Assembly (NCBI GenBank): GCA_963850195.1
Contig: CAWKKD010000005.1
Coordinates: 1,984,001 to 2,048,000 of the forward strand
DNA from: Actinoallomurus sp963850195
GTDB lineage: Bacteria > Actinomycetota > Actinomycetes > Streptosporangiales > Streptosporangiaceae
Length of the DNA stretch: 64,000 bases
Reading direction: 5' to 3'
Under the pieces are notes generated by a model. The model saw only the letters and a list, made by a program, of their open reading frames with translations, searched no databases and was not told where the DNA came from. This document shows, piece by piece, positions 1 through 7,870 of the stretch. Both the position numbers and the translations under genes were made by a program. Each line of letters begins with the position of its first letter. Position 1 is the stretch's first letter.

Positions 1-1023
1 CTGGTCGAGGCCTCGGTACGCGCGGTGCGCACCTGGGGCGCCGGGTCGACCGGTTCGCGCCTCGTCACCGGCACGACCGAGCTGCACGCCGCGCTCGAGG
101 ACCGGCTGGCCGACTTCACCGGCATGCCCTCGGCCCTGGTGTTCTCCTCGGGCTACCTGGCCAACCTCGCCGCGATCACGGCGCTGCGGCCCCGGCTGAT
201 CGTCTCCGACCAGGGCAACCATGCCTCGCTGATCGACGGATGCCGGCTCGCCCGCTGCCCGATCACCGTCACGCCGCACGGCGACGTCGCGGCCGTGGAC
301 GCCGCCCTCGACGGCGTACGCGACGCGGTGGTCGTCACCGACTCGGTCTTCTCCGTCGACGGCGACCTGGCCCCGCTGCGTGAGCTGCACGAGGTCGTAC
401 GCAGTCACGGCGCGCTGCTGGTCATCGACGAGGCGCACGCGCTCGGCGTGGTCGGGCCGGGCGGGCGCGGCGCCGCGTACGCCGCCGGGCTGTCCGGCGA
501 GCCCGACGTCGTCCTGACCGTCACCCTGTCCAAGTCGCTCGGCTCCCAGGGCGGCGCGATGCTGGCGGCGCCCGAGGTGATCGAGACGATGGTGGACACG
601 GCACGCTCGTTCGTGTTCGACACCGGGCTCGCGCCCGCGTGCGCCGGCTCGGCGCTCGCGGCGCTCGAGGTCATCGCCGCCGAGCCCGCGCTCGCCGGAC
701 GCGCGCGGGCCAACGCCGAACGCCTCGCCGACGCCGCGCGCTCTCTCGGCCTGGAGACGAGCCCCCCCGCGGCCGCGGTCGTACCCGTGGTCATCGGCGA
801 TCCGCGAAACGCCGTACGCGCGGCCGAGATCTGCGCGGACCACGGCGTGCGCGTCGGCTGTTTCCGTCCGCCGTCGGTGCCCGTGGGCCGTGCCTGCCTG
901 CGCCTGACGGCCCGAGCCGACCTCGGGGAGGCAGAACTCACAATGGTCACAAGGGCGCTGGCTGGTGTCAGAGACGAAATCGGCCCGTACGCTGCTCCTA
1001 ACGCCGGAGTGACGCGGCGGTGA
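1..1023 (+). CDS. bioF: 8-amino-7-oxononanoate synthase BioF (5' end outside window)
   Basis: PLP-dependent alpha-oxoamine synthase joining pimeloyl thioester and alanine to KAPA, the first ring-forming step of biotin synthesis. The frame is open from base 1 (LVEASVRAVRTWGAG), so the N-terminus lies upstream; the GTG at 25 is internal. Visible family motifs are GAGSTGSRLVTGTTELH, the DEAHALGVVGPGGRG Asp segment, and TLSKSLGSQGG carrying the PLP-binding lysine. The gene ends 15 nt before the GntR regulator and is followed by bioD and bioB, which supports BioF over other alpha-oxoamine synthases. bioA is not in the window and may lie upstream. Confidence 0.93.
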   Translation: MVEASVRAVRTWGAGSTGSRLVTGTTELHAALEDRLADFTGMPSALVFSSGYLANLAAITALRPRLIVSDQGNHASLIDGCRLARCPITVTPHGDVAAVDAALDGVRDAVVVTDSVFSVDGDLAPLRELHEVVRSHGALLVIDEAHALGVVGPGGRGAAYAAGLSGEPDVVLTVTLSKSLGSQGGAMLAAPEVIETMVDTARSFVFDTGLAPACAGSALAALEVIAAEPALAGRARANAERLADAARSLGLETSPPAAAVVPVVIGDPRNAVRAAEICADHGVRVGCFRPPSVPVGRACLRLTARADLGEAELTMVTRALAGVRDEIGPYAAPNAGVTRR

Positions 1024-1038
1024 ACACTAGGAGAGAGC

Positions 1039-1791
1039 GTGACGGCTGAGCGGGCACCTGAGCTCGGGGTGGAACCTCGCGTCCCCAAGTACTACCGGCT
1101 GAAAAAGCACCTGATCGAGCTGACCGAGGCGCTCGCCCCGGGGAGCCCGCTGCCGCCCGAGCGCACCCTGGCGGAGAAGTACGGCACGTCGCGTACGACC
1201 GTCCGGCAGGCCCTCGCGGAGCTGGTCATCGAGGGACGCCTGCAGCGGATCCAGGGCAAGGGCACGTTCGTGGCCAAGCCGAAGGTCGCGCAGGAGCTCC
1301 AGCTCGTCAGCTACACCGAGGACATGCGGCACCACGGCCTGCACCCCGAGACCCGCATCCTCGACATCGGCTACGTCACGGCCGACGAACGCTTCGCCGC
1401 CCTCCTCGGCATCCGTCCGGGCGGACGCGCGCTGCGCATCCACCGGCTCCGCCTCGCCGACGGCGAGCCGATGTCGATCGACACCTCGCTGCTGCCGGCC
1501 CGGCGCTTCCCCGGCCTGCGCAAGGAGCTCCCCCGGCACCGCTCGCTGTACGAGACCCTCGCGACCGCCTACGACGTTCACCTCGCCGAGGCCGAGGAGA
1601 CCATCGAGACCGTGCTGGCAACGCCCGACGACGCGGGCCTGCTCGGCGTCGACGTCGGCCTGCCGCTCCTGCTGCTGTCCCGGCACGCCTTCGACACCGC
1701 CGGCGAGCCGGTCGAGTGGGCGCAGTCGTTCTACCGCGGTGACCGGTACAAGTTCATCACCCGCCTGCGCCGGCAGGACCAGACGCCCTGA
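1039..1791 (+). CDS. GntR/HutC-family regulator, DasR-like
   Basis: 250-aa regulator with an N-terminal winged HTH (PPERTLAEKYGTSRTTVRQA, about residues 35-60) and a C-terminal UTRA effector domain. GTG start with AGGAGAG about 4 nt upstream. Blocks such as VPKYYRLKKHL, IQGKGTFVAKPKV, VHLAEAEETIET and SFYRGDRYKFITRL closely recall Streptomyces DasR, the amino-sugar-responsive regulator; that comparison is from memory. It sits between bioF and bioD, an odd place for DasR, so it may control biotin genes or simply be co-transcribed with bioF. Family assignment is firm; DasR orthology is moderate. Confidence 0.85.
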   Translation: MTAERAPELGVEPRVPKYYRLKKHLIELTEALAPGSPLPPERTLAEKYGTSRTTVRQALAELVIEGRLQRIQGKGTFVAKPKVAQELQLVSYTEDMRHHGLHPETRILDIGYVTADERFAALLGIRPGGRALRIHRLRLADGEPMSIDTSLLPARRFPGLRKELPRHRSLYETLATAYDVHLAEAEETIETVLATPDDAGLLGVDVGLPLLLLSRHAFDTAGEPVEWAQSFYRGDRYKFITRLRRQDQTP

Positions 1792-1822
1792 CCCACCGGT
1801 CAGAGCAGGCCCGATGACTCGC

Positions 1823-1828
1823 TAGAGT
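1823..1828 (+). promoter_or_regulatory. Candidate -10 of a leaderless bioD promoter
   Basis: TAGAGT lies 7 nt before the bioD GTG. A transcript starting at that GTG would be leaderless, and no Shine-Dalgarno sequence is visible. No good -35 element is seen. Confidence 0.4.
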
Positions 1829-1835
1829 CGCGCGG

Positions 1836-2576
1836 GTGAGCGTCCTCGTCGTCACCGGCACCGATACCGGAGTGGGAAAGACCGTCGTCACGGCCGCCGT
1901 CGCGGCCCTGGCGGCCACGCGCGGCGCCTCCGTCGCCGTGGTCAAGCCCGCCCAGACCGGCCTACGCCCCGGCCAGCCCGGCGACCTGTACGAGGTGGGA
2001 CGGCTCGCGGGCATCGGCGACCTGCACGAGTACGCGCGCTACTCCGGCGCCCTGTCGCCGGCCGCGGCGGCACGGCTGGCGGACCTGCCCGCGCCCGACC
2101 TGGCCGCGTGCGCCGACCACATCCGCCGCCTCGACGGCGAGCGCGACCTGGTGATCGTCGAGGGCGCCGGCGGGCTGCTGGTGCGCTTCGACGACGAGGG
2201 CGGCACGCTGGCCGACCTCGCCCACCTGCTCGGCGCCCCGGTCCTCGTGACCGCGCGGCCGGGCCTCGGCACGCTCAACCACACGGCGCTGACCCTGGAG
2301 GCCATGGCGGGCCGCGGGGTCGCGCTGGCCGGCGTCGTGATCGGATCCTGGCCGGGCCGTCCCGGGCTCGACGATCTGAGCAACGTACGCGACCTGGAGA
2401 CCATCGCCGCCCGTCCGCTGGCCGGTGCGCTGCACGAGCGTTCCGGACGGCTCGACGGGCCGGAGTTCCTGCTCGCCGCGCGCGAAGGCCTCTCGCCCCA
2501 CCTCGGGGGTGCCTTCGACGCGGCGAGATTCCGGGAGGATTGCCAAGCCCGCGTACGCACGTACGCGGACCTGTAA
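1836..2576 (+). CDS. bioD: Dethiobiotin synthetase BioD
   Basis: ATP-dependent carboxylase closing the ureido ring of DAPA to give dethiobiotin. 246 aa, typical length. The P-loop GTDTGVGKT is at about residues 8-16, followed by VVKPAQTGL (substrate-contact lysine) and VEGAGGLLVRF (second nucleotide motif). No Shine-Dalgarno precedes the GTG; a TAGAGT box 7 nt upstream suggests leaderless initiation. bioB follows after 18 nt, so the two are probably one transcript. Confidence 0.96.
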   Translation: MSVLVVTGTDTGVGKTVVTAAVAALAATRGASVAVVKPAQTGLRPGQPGDLYEVGRLAGIGDLHEYARYSGALSPAAAARLADLPAPDLAACADHIRRLDGERDLVIVEGAGGLLVRFDDEGGTLADLAHLLGAPVLVTARPGLGTLNHTALTLEAMAGRGVALAGVVIGSWPGRPGLDDLSNVRDLETIAARPLAGALHERSGRLDGPEFLLAAREGLSPHLGGAFDAARFREDCQARVRTYADL

Positions 2577-2594
2577 GTAAGGAGAGGAAGACCG

Positions 2595-3662
2595 GTGACC
2601 GACAACCTCCAGGCGTCTGCGACGCCTACGACCGGCGAACCCCAGCCGGGCCATGTCCCGGACGCACCGGCCGACATCCTCGCAGTCGCGCGCGCCCAGG
2701 TGCTCGAGCAGGGTCAGGGCCTCAAAGAGGACCAGGTCTATGCCTGCCTGACGCTGCCCGACGACCGCGTACCCGAGCTGCTCGAGCTCGCCCACGAGGT
2801 CCGCATGAAGTGGTGCGGCCCGGAGGTCGAGGTCGAGGGGATCATCTCGGTCAAGACCGGCGGATGCCCCGAGGACTGCCATTTCTGCTCGCAGTCGGGC
2901 AAGTTCGAGTCCCCGGTACGCTCCGTGTGGCTCGACATCCCCTCGCTGGTCAAGGCGGCCAAGGAGACGGCCGCGACCGGAGCCACGGAGTTCTGCATCG
3001 TCGCCGCCGTACGCGGCCCGGACGAGCGCCTCATGTCCCAGGTACGGGACGGCGTCGAGGCGATCCGCCGCGAGGTCGACATCAACGTCGCCTGCTCCCT
3101 CGGCATGCTCACCCAGGAGCAGGTCGACGAGCTGACCGCGATGGGCGTGCACCGCTACAACCACAACCTCGAGACGCCGAAGTCGCACTTCACCACCGTC
3201 GTCACCACCCACACGTGGGAGGAGCGCTGGGAGACCTGCGAGATGGTCCGCGAGGCCGGCATGGAGCTGTGCTGCGGCGGGATCATCGGCATGGGCGAGA
3301 CCGTGGCCCAGCGCGCGGAGTTCGCCGCCCAGCTCGGTGAGCTGCAGCCGGACGAGGTGCCGCTCAACTTCCTCAACCCGCGGCCGGGCACGCCGTTCTC
3401 GGAGTACCCGCTGGTCGAGGGCGCCGAGGCGCTCAAGACGATCGCGGCGTTCCGGCTGGCGCTGCCGCGTACGATCCTGCGCTACGCGGGTGGCCGTGAG
3501 CTGACCCTCGGCGACCTTGGCACCCGGTCGGGCATGCTCGGCGGCATCAACGCGATCATCGTCGGCAACTACCTGACGACGCTCGGCCGCTCCACCGACC
3601 AGGACCTGAACATGCTCGTCGACCTGAAAATGCCGATCAAGGCCTTGTCACAGACGCTCTAA
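2595..3662 (+). CDS. bioB: Biotin synthase BioB
   Basis: Radical-SAM enzyme inserting sulfur into dethiobiotin; 355 aa. The [4Fe-4S] motif CPEDCHFC (CxxxCxxC) is at about residues 95-102. Other family segments are YNHNLETPKSHF, GIIGMGETVAQR and LNFLNPRPGTPF. GTG start; AAGGAGAGGAAG lies just upstream. Mycobacterial-type BioB enzymes are reported to need the small protein BsaP, and a BsaP-like ORF lies 3.5 kb downstream. Confidence 0.97.
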   Translation: MTDNLQASATPTTGEPQPGHVPDAPADILAVARAQVLEQGQGLKEDQVYACLTLPDDRVPELLELAHEVRMKWCGPEVEVEGIISVKTGGCPEDCHFCSQSGKFESPVRSVWLDIPSLVKAAKETAATGATEFCIVAAVRGPDERLMSQVRDGVEAIRREVDINVACSLGMLTQEQVDELTAMGVHRYNHNLETPKSHFTTVVTTHTWEERWETCEMVREAGMELCCGGIIGMGETVAQRAEFAAQLGELQPDEVPLNFLNPRPGTPFSEYPLVEGAEALKTIAAFRLALPRTILRYAGGRELTLGDLGTRSGMLGGINAIIVGNYLTTLGRSTDQDLNMLVDLKMPIKALSQTL

Positions 3663-3733
3663 GCGCTCTGTGCGGGCCGCCCCGCCCGGTACCGTCGATT
3701 CGGGAGCACGTCGCCGAGCCGAAGGTGATCATC

Positions 3734-4486
3734 ATGAAGTGGGCGGTCTCAACGGCCTTCGCAGGCATCGCACTGCTCGTTACGGGCTGTGCCGGAAATT
3801 CACGCGCCGAGGTCGACCGTCCGGCGCCGGCGTCACCGAGCGCCGGCGCCGACGCGGGACTCGTCCTCCGCACGACGACGTCGGGCGGCTTCGCCGGCCT
3901 CGGCGGTCCGGGTTCGATCCCGGACTTCTCCCTGTACGGCGACGGGCGCGCGATCGTGCGCGGCACGCCCCTCACCGAGTACCACCTGACGTCGCAGGCG
4001 CTGAAGCGGCTCGTCACGGCGGCCATGGACGCCGGGCTCGCCACCCCGCGTACGGTCGACGACCCGAGGGTCGCCGACGCGATGTACAAGGTCATCACGT
4101 TCGTGAGCGGTGGCCGCGTGCGTACGACGAAGGTCATCCAGGCCGGCGGCAAGGCCGACCCCGCGCGGGACTTCCTGACGAAGCTCAACGCCGCGTCGTG
4201 GCCCAGGACCGACCTGACCGGCGCGCCGCGGCCGTACAAGGCCTCGCACGTCGCGGTGCTGGCGCTGCCCGCGGCCGGCATCGGGCCGGCCTGGCCGCTG
4301 TCGCCGCTGAGCGCCGGAAGCCACGTCGGCACGCGCATTTGCACGGTGCTGAGCGGCGCCGACGCGGACAAGGCCGGGCGGATCGTCGCGCGCGGCGCGC
4401 AGTGGCGCGACCACGGCCAGACCTTCCGGGTGACCGTGCGGCCGCTGCTGCCCGACGAGTCCGGGTGCGGGTCACTGAGTCACTGA
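3734..4486 (+). CDS. Putative secreted lipoprotein, unknown function
   Basis: 250 aa beginning with a lipoprotein signal (MKWAVSTAFAGIALLVTGCAG; lipobox LVTGC near residue 18) and a Ser/Pro/Ala-rich linker. The ATG at 3734 is preferred over the upstream GTG at 3725 because GAAGG then sits 8 nt upstream. The mature part has no motif I recognise; it resembles actinobacterial hypothetical lipoproteins of similar size. It follows bioB by about 70 nt in the same direction, but a role in biotin metabolism is not shown. Confidence 0.75.
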   Translation: MKWAVSTAFAGIALLVTGCAGNSRAEVDRPAPASPSAGADAGLVLRTTTSGGFAGLGGPGSIPDFSLYGDGRAIVRGTPLTEYHLTSQALKRLVTAAMDAGLATPRTVDDPRVADAMYKVITFVSGGRVRTTKVIQAGGKADPARDFLTKLNAASWPRTDLTGAPRPYKASHVAVLALPAAGIGPAWPLSPLSAGSHVGTRICTVLSGADADKAGRIVARGAQWRDHGQTFRVTVRPLLPDESGCGSLSH

Positions 4487-4586
4487 CCGTGCGGATTCGT
4501 GACCCGGATCGGCGAGCCCGAGACGGAAACGTTATCGTCCGCCTTCAGAGTGGCGCCCAGCGAAACCCTGGTTCGAAAGGGCGCCC

Positions 4587-4817
4587 ATGCCTCACGGTGA
4601 TCAGCGCACGCCCGGCCCTCTCATGCGGGTCGTCGTCGCAGTCCTCCTGTTCGCACCGTTCGTCATCTACCTCGCCGTGCCGAGCTACGCCAAGGTCAGA
4701 CCGAGACTCGCGGGCTTCCCGTTCTTCTACTGGTGGCAGCTCCTCTGGGTGATCATCACCGCGATCCTCATCGGGACCGCATACGCCCTCACGCGTTCGC
4801 GCGGAAGGGGCGAGTGA
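4587..4817 (+). CDS. DUF3311 small membrane protein
   Basis: 76 aa with two predicted membrane helices (VVVAVLLFAPFVIYLAV and WWQLLWVIITAILIGTAYAL) joined by a short polar loop. AAAGGG precedes the ATG. The DUF3311 family is typically encoded immediately upstream of SSS-type symporters, as here (4 nt to the next gene). It is probably an accessory subunit of the symporter, by context only. Confidence 0.8.
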   Translation: MPHGDQRTPGPLMRVVVAVLLFAPFVIYLAVPSYAKVRPRLAGFPFFYWWQLLWVIITAILIGTAYALTRSRGRGE

Positions 4818-4821
4818 GGCC

Positions 4822-6441
4822 ATGAAGCACGTCAACGGCGTCGAACTCGGCGTCTTCGTCTTCTTCTTCGTCCTGGTCACCGTGATGGGCTTCGCCGCCG
4901 CGCGCTGGCGGCGCGGGCAGACCCTCCACCACCTGGACGAGTGGGGTCTCGGCGGCCGGAGCTTCGGAACCTTCGTCACCTGGTTCCTGCTCGGCGGCGA
5001 CCTTTACTCCGCGTACACGTTCATCGCGGTGCCGGCGGCGGTGTTCGCGAGCGGCGCCATGGGTTTCTGGGCCCTGCCGTACGGCGCCATCGCGTACCCG
5101 ATCGTGTTCCTCATCGGGCCGCGCCTGTGGTCGGTGGCCCACGTCCACGGCTACGTCACGTCCGCCGACTTCGTACGCGGGCGGTACGGCTCGAAGTCCC
5201 TCGGGCTGGCCGTCGCGGTCACCGGGATCCTGGCGATGATGCCCTACATCGCGCTGCAGCTCGTCGGCATCCAGGCCGTCCTCACGGTCATGGGCGTGAC
5301 CGGCTCCGGGCTCGCCGGGGACCTGCCGTTGATGATCGCGTTCGCGCTGCTGGCCGCGTACACCTACACCTCCGGCCTGCGCGCGCCCGCCCTCATCGCG
5401 TTCGTCAAGGACGCCCTCATCTACCTGGTGATCATCGTCGCGATCCTCTACATCCCGACGAAGCTCGGCGGCTGGGGCCACATCTTCGACAGCGCGCAGT
5501 CGAGCCTCGCCAAGCCCAACCCGGCGACCGGCAAGCCCAGCGGCTCGATCGTGACCACCGACATGACCCACTGGGCGTACGGCACGCTCGCCCTCGGCTC
5601 GTCGCTGGCGCTGTTCATCTATCCGCACACGATCACCGGCGCGCTGGCCGCCGGGCGGCGCTCGGTGATCCGGCGGAACGCCGCGCTGCTGCCCGCCTAC
5701 TCGCTGCTCCTCGGGCTCCTCGCATTGCTCGGCTACATGGCGCTGGCCGAGCCGGACGTCGCCAGCGCGGTCAGGGCGGCCAAGAACCCGCAGCTCGCGG
5801 TGCCCATGCTGTTCGACCACACCTTCCCCGGCTGGTTCGCCGGCGTGGCCTTCGCCGCCATCGGCGTCGGCGCGCTGGTCCCCGCGGCGATCATGTCGAT
5901 CGCCGCGTCGAACCTTTTCACGCGCAACGTCTACAAGGAGTTCTTCCGCCCGGACGCCACCCCGGCGGAGGAGACTCGCGTGTCGAAGCTCGTGTCGCTC
6001 CTGGTCAAGGTCGGCGCGCTGGTCTTCGTCCTCGCGCTGGACAAGACCCTCGCGATCAACATGCAGCTCCTCGGCGGGATCTGGATCGTGCAGACCTTCC
6101 CCGCATTGGCCCTCGGCCTCTACACCCGGTGGTTCCACCGCTGGGCCCTGCTCGCCGGGTGGGCGGTGGCCATGGTCTACGGCACGCTCACCGCGTACCA
6201 GCAGCACTCCCCGACGCAGAGTCACTTCGCGCAGTCGATCGCCGACATCCCCCTGATCCATCACACCGGCTACATCGCCCTGACCGCGTTCGTCCTCAAC
6301 ATGATCGTGGTGGTGGCCCTGACCGCCGTTCTGAAGGCCGTACGCGTCCCGGACGGCATCGACGAGACCTCGGGGGCGGACTACACCGCCGACGCGTCCG
6401 ACAGTGCCGTTAAGGACCTTCCGGAACTCATCGCCGACTAG
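4822..6441 (+). CDS. Sodium:solute symporter (SSS family), MctP-like
   Basis: 539-aa inner-membrane transporter with about 13 hydrophobic segments. SSS hallmarks include GGRSFGTFVTWFLLGGDLYS in the first helices and AAIMSIAASNLFTRNVYKEF near helix 8. Sequence character and DUF3311 pairing are like MctP monocarboxylate permeases and related pantothenate/proline symporters, so the substrate may be a short organic acid. It directly follows the DUF3311 gene and is translationally adjacent. The substrate cannot be read from the sequence. Confidence 0.88.
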   Translation: MKHVNGVELGVFVFFFVLVTVMGFAAARWRRGQTLHHLDEWGLGGRSFGTFVTWFLLGGDLYSAYTFIAVPAAVFASGAMGFWALPYGAIAYPIVFLIGPRLWSVAHVHGYVTSADFVRGRYGSKSLGLAVAVTGILAMMPYIALQLVGIQAVLTVMGVTGSGLAGDLPLMIAFALLAAYTYTSGLRAPALIAFVKDALIYLVIIVAILYIPTKLGGWGHIFDSAQSSLAKPNPATGKPSGSIVTTDMTHWAYGTLALGSSLALFIYPHTITGALAAGRRSVIRRNAALLPAYSLLLGLLALLGYMALAEPDVASAVRAAKNPQLAVPMLFDHTFPGWFAGVAFAAIGVGALVPAAIMSIAASNLFTRNVYKEFFRPDATPAEETRVSKLVSLLVKVGALVFVLALDKTLAINMQLLGGIWIVQTFPALALGLYTRWFHRWALLAGWAVAMVYGTLTAYQQHSPTQSHFAQSIADIPLIHHTGYIALTAFVLNMIVVVALTAVLKAVRVPDGIDETSGADYTADASDSAVKDLPELIAD

Positions 6442-6447
6442 CGCCCT

Positions 6448-6478
6448 GGGGCCGGTGCGCGACCCTCGTACCGGCCCC
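6448..6478 (+). terminator. Hairpin after the symporter gene
   Basis: Arms GGGGCCGGT and ACCGGCCCC form a 9-bp perfect stem with a 13-nt loop, directly after the symporter stop. There is no clear U tract, so it is a typical GC-rich actinobacterial hairpin terminator candidate. Confidence 0.5.
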
Positions 6479-6558
6479 CGCGCGGTCCGCTGGCCGATAT
6501 CCGCCATGTCGGATAGGGCGGTTGTTCGTGTCGATCGGTAGTGCTTTAAGCTCGCACC

Positions 6559-7113
6559 GTGAGCGAGGAGCAGGAGCCGGTCGATTCCGCGCCACACGCG
6601 TACCTCATCCCCACCACGCCGTACCAGGGCGTCGAGATCCGGCCCGCACAGCCGGACGAGCTCGAGCGGATCGGTGAGATGACCGCGGCGGTCTACGTCG
6701 CCGGCGGGTACATCAGCCCGGACAACGCCTACGTCCACCGTTTGCGTGACGCCGCGCTGCGCGCCCGCGAGGCGGAGCTGCTGGTGGCCCTCCACCGTGG
6801 CGAACCCACCGGCACCGTCACCTACTGCCAGCACGGCACGACGTGGGCGCAGCTCACCGTGCCGGGCGAGGCGGAGTTCCGGATGCTCGCGGTCGTACCG
6901 TCCGCGCGCGGGCTCGGGCTCGGCGAGGCACTCGTGGGACACTGCATCCGCCGGGCCCGCGAGGACGGCTGCTCCGTCCTGCGGCTGTCGACCGAACCCA
7001 TCATGCACGCGGCCCACCGGATCTACCGGCGGCTGGGCTTCGTCCGCACGCCCGAACGCGACTGGAGCCCCAGCCCGGGCGGCGTTCTTCTGACCTACGC
7101 ACTGGCGCTCTGA
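6559..7113 (+). CDS. GNAT-family N-acetyltransferase
   Basis: 184-aa acetyl-CoA-dependent acyltransferase. The acetyl-CoA loop is RMLAVVPSARGLGLGEALV (Q/RxxGxG/A type) at about residues 111-129, followed by CIRRAREDGCSVLRLST and the C-terminal YRRLGFVRTPERDW typical of the fold. GTG start. The substrate is unknown. It lies between the symporter and the BsaP-like gene, all on the same strand. Confidence 0.88.
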   Translation: MSEEQEPVDSAPHAYLIPTTPYQGVEIRPAQPDELERIGEMTAAVYVAGGYISPDNAYVHRLRDAALRAREAELLVALHRGEPTGTVTYCQHGTTWAQLTVPGEAEFRMLAVVPSARGLGLGEALVGHCIRRAREDGCSVLRLSTEPIMHAAHRIYRRLGFVRTPERDWSPSPGGVLLTYALAL

Positions 7114-7127
7114 GCCGGTCACTGGAG

Positions 7128-7133
7128 TACGCT
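7128..7133 (+). promoter_or_regulatory. Candidate -10 of a leaderless promoter for the BsaP-like gene
   Basis: TACGCT ends 8 nt before the GTG start. No Shine-Dalgarno is visible in the 28-nt gap after the GNAT gene. It would give the BsaP-like gene its own leaderless transcript. Confidence 0.35.
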
Positions 7134-7141
7134 TCTCCACC

Positions 7142-7330
7142 GTGACGGCGATGTACTGCGACCACTGCGGCGACCTGCTGGCGAGCGACGGGCACACCCT
7201 CTGCCGCCTCGCGCGTGAGATGGAGCCGCCCCGCTACTGCCCCGACTGCCGCCGCCGCATGGTGGTCCAGGTGACCCCCGGCGGCTGGACCGCCGACTGC
7301 GCACGTCACGGCACCCTCACCGCCGGCTAG
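7142..7330 (+). CDS. bsaP: BsaP-like biotin synthase auxiliary protein (Cys-rich, 62 aa)
   Basis: 62 aa with paired cysteines: YCDHCG near the N-terminus, HTLC, then EPPRYCPDCRRRMVVQV and a C-terminal GWTADCARHG. The pattern and length match, from memory, the actinobacterial BsaP family, a small iron-sulfur protein reported to be required for biotin synthase activity in mycobacteria. BsaP genes usually sit next to bioB; here five genes separate them on the same strand. No other gene in the window would supply this function. The GTG start has no Shine-Dalgarno and a TACGCT box 8 nt upstream. Confidence 0.75.
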   Translation: MTAMYCDHCGDLLASDGHTLCRLAREMEPPRYCPDCRRRMVVQVTPGGWTADCARHGTLTAG

Positions 7331-7360
7331 ACGGCCACTCTCCGGCTCGGCGGGAGCGTT

Positions 7361-7512
7361 CTCGGGCCACCGGCCTTCTCGAGAGGCGGCTTGGCGCGTC
7401 CTCGGCCGGCCGGCCCTCACGGGGCCCGGCTGCCGGCGCACACCTCGGGTCACCGGTCCTCACAGGACCCGGCCCCGTTCGGGTCACCGCCCCTCTCGGG
7501 AGGCGGTCCCGG
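7361..7512. repeat. Four degenerate tandem hairpin units
   Basis: Between two convergent genes, four related units begin near 7361, 7401, 7444 and 7479. They follow the pattern TCGGG(c/t)CACCG...CT-loop-GG...CGG, each partly self-complementary (for example CCGGTCCT-CAC-AGGACCCGG and CCGCCCCTC-TC-GGGAGGCGG). They may act as stacked transcription-termination or mRNA-stabilising hairpins. No gene is supported in 7331-7585. Confidence 0.45.
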
Positions 7513-7585
7513 CCCGGGCCGCCCGCGTTCCTACCGGCCCGCGCGCGTCGGCGCGGGCACTTCGCGGACGGCCGCCCGGGTACTC

Positions 7586-7798
7586 CTACTCGATGACGGC
7601 GATCAGGTCGCCTTCCTGGATCACGTCACCCTCGGCCACCTTGAGCGAGGCCAAGGTGCCGGCGTCCTCGGCGAGGACCGGGATCTCCATCTTCATCGAC
7701 TCGAGGATGACCAGGGTGTCGCCGTCCTCGACCTGGTCTCCCTCGGAGACGACGACCTTCCATACGTTCGCGACCATCTCCGCGCGGACCTCAGGCAC
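7586..7798 (-). CDS. Biotin/lipoyl-binding carrier protein (BCCP domain)
   Basis: 70-aa single biotinyl domain. ESMKM carries the lysine to be biotinylated at about residue 35, flanked by GDTLVILESMKMEIPV and EGDVIQEGDLIAVIE, the two symmetric hammerhead halves. GTG start with AGGAG upstream. It lies downstream of the biotin carboxylase gene on the same strand (72-nt gap) and is presumably its carrier. A free-standing 70-aa BCCP is common in Actinobacteria. The carboxyltransferase partner is not in the window. Confidence 0.92.
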   Translation of the reverse strand: MPEVRAEMVANVWKVVVSEGDQVEDGDTLVILESMKMEIPVLAEDAGTLASLKVAEGDVIQEGDLIAVIE

Positions 7799-7870
7799 CG
7801 CGGCTCCTTTCCTTAGGCGCCGGCGCGTGCCGGGCGCTCCATTCCATCAAATGTGGAAGCCAGGGTTTCA

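Noticed and set aside
4789..7197. 802-residue antisense open frame across the symporter and GNAT genes
   Set aside because: It is low-complexity Arg/Gly/Asp/Glu-rich, antisense to well-supported genes, and an expected shadow of GC-rich third positions.
7331..7585. Possible CRISPR-like repeats
   Set aside because: The units are few, degenerate and self-complementary, with no uniform spacers or cas genes.
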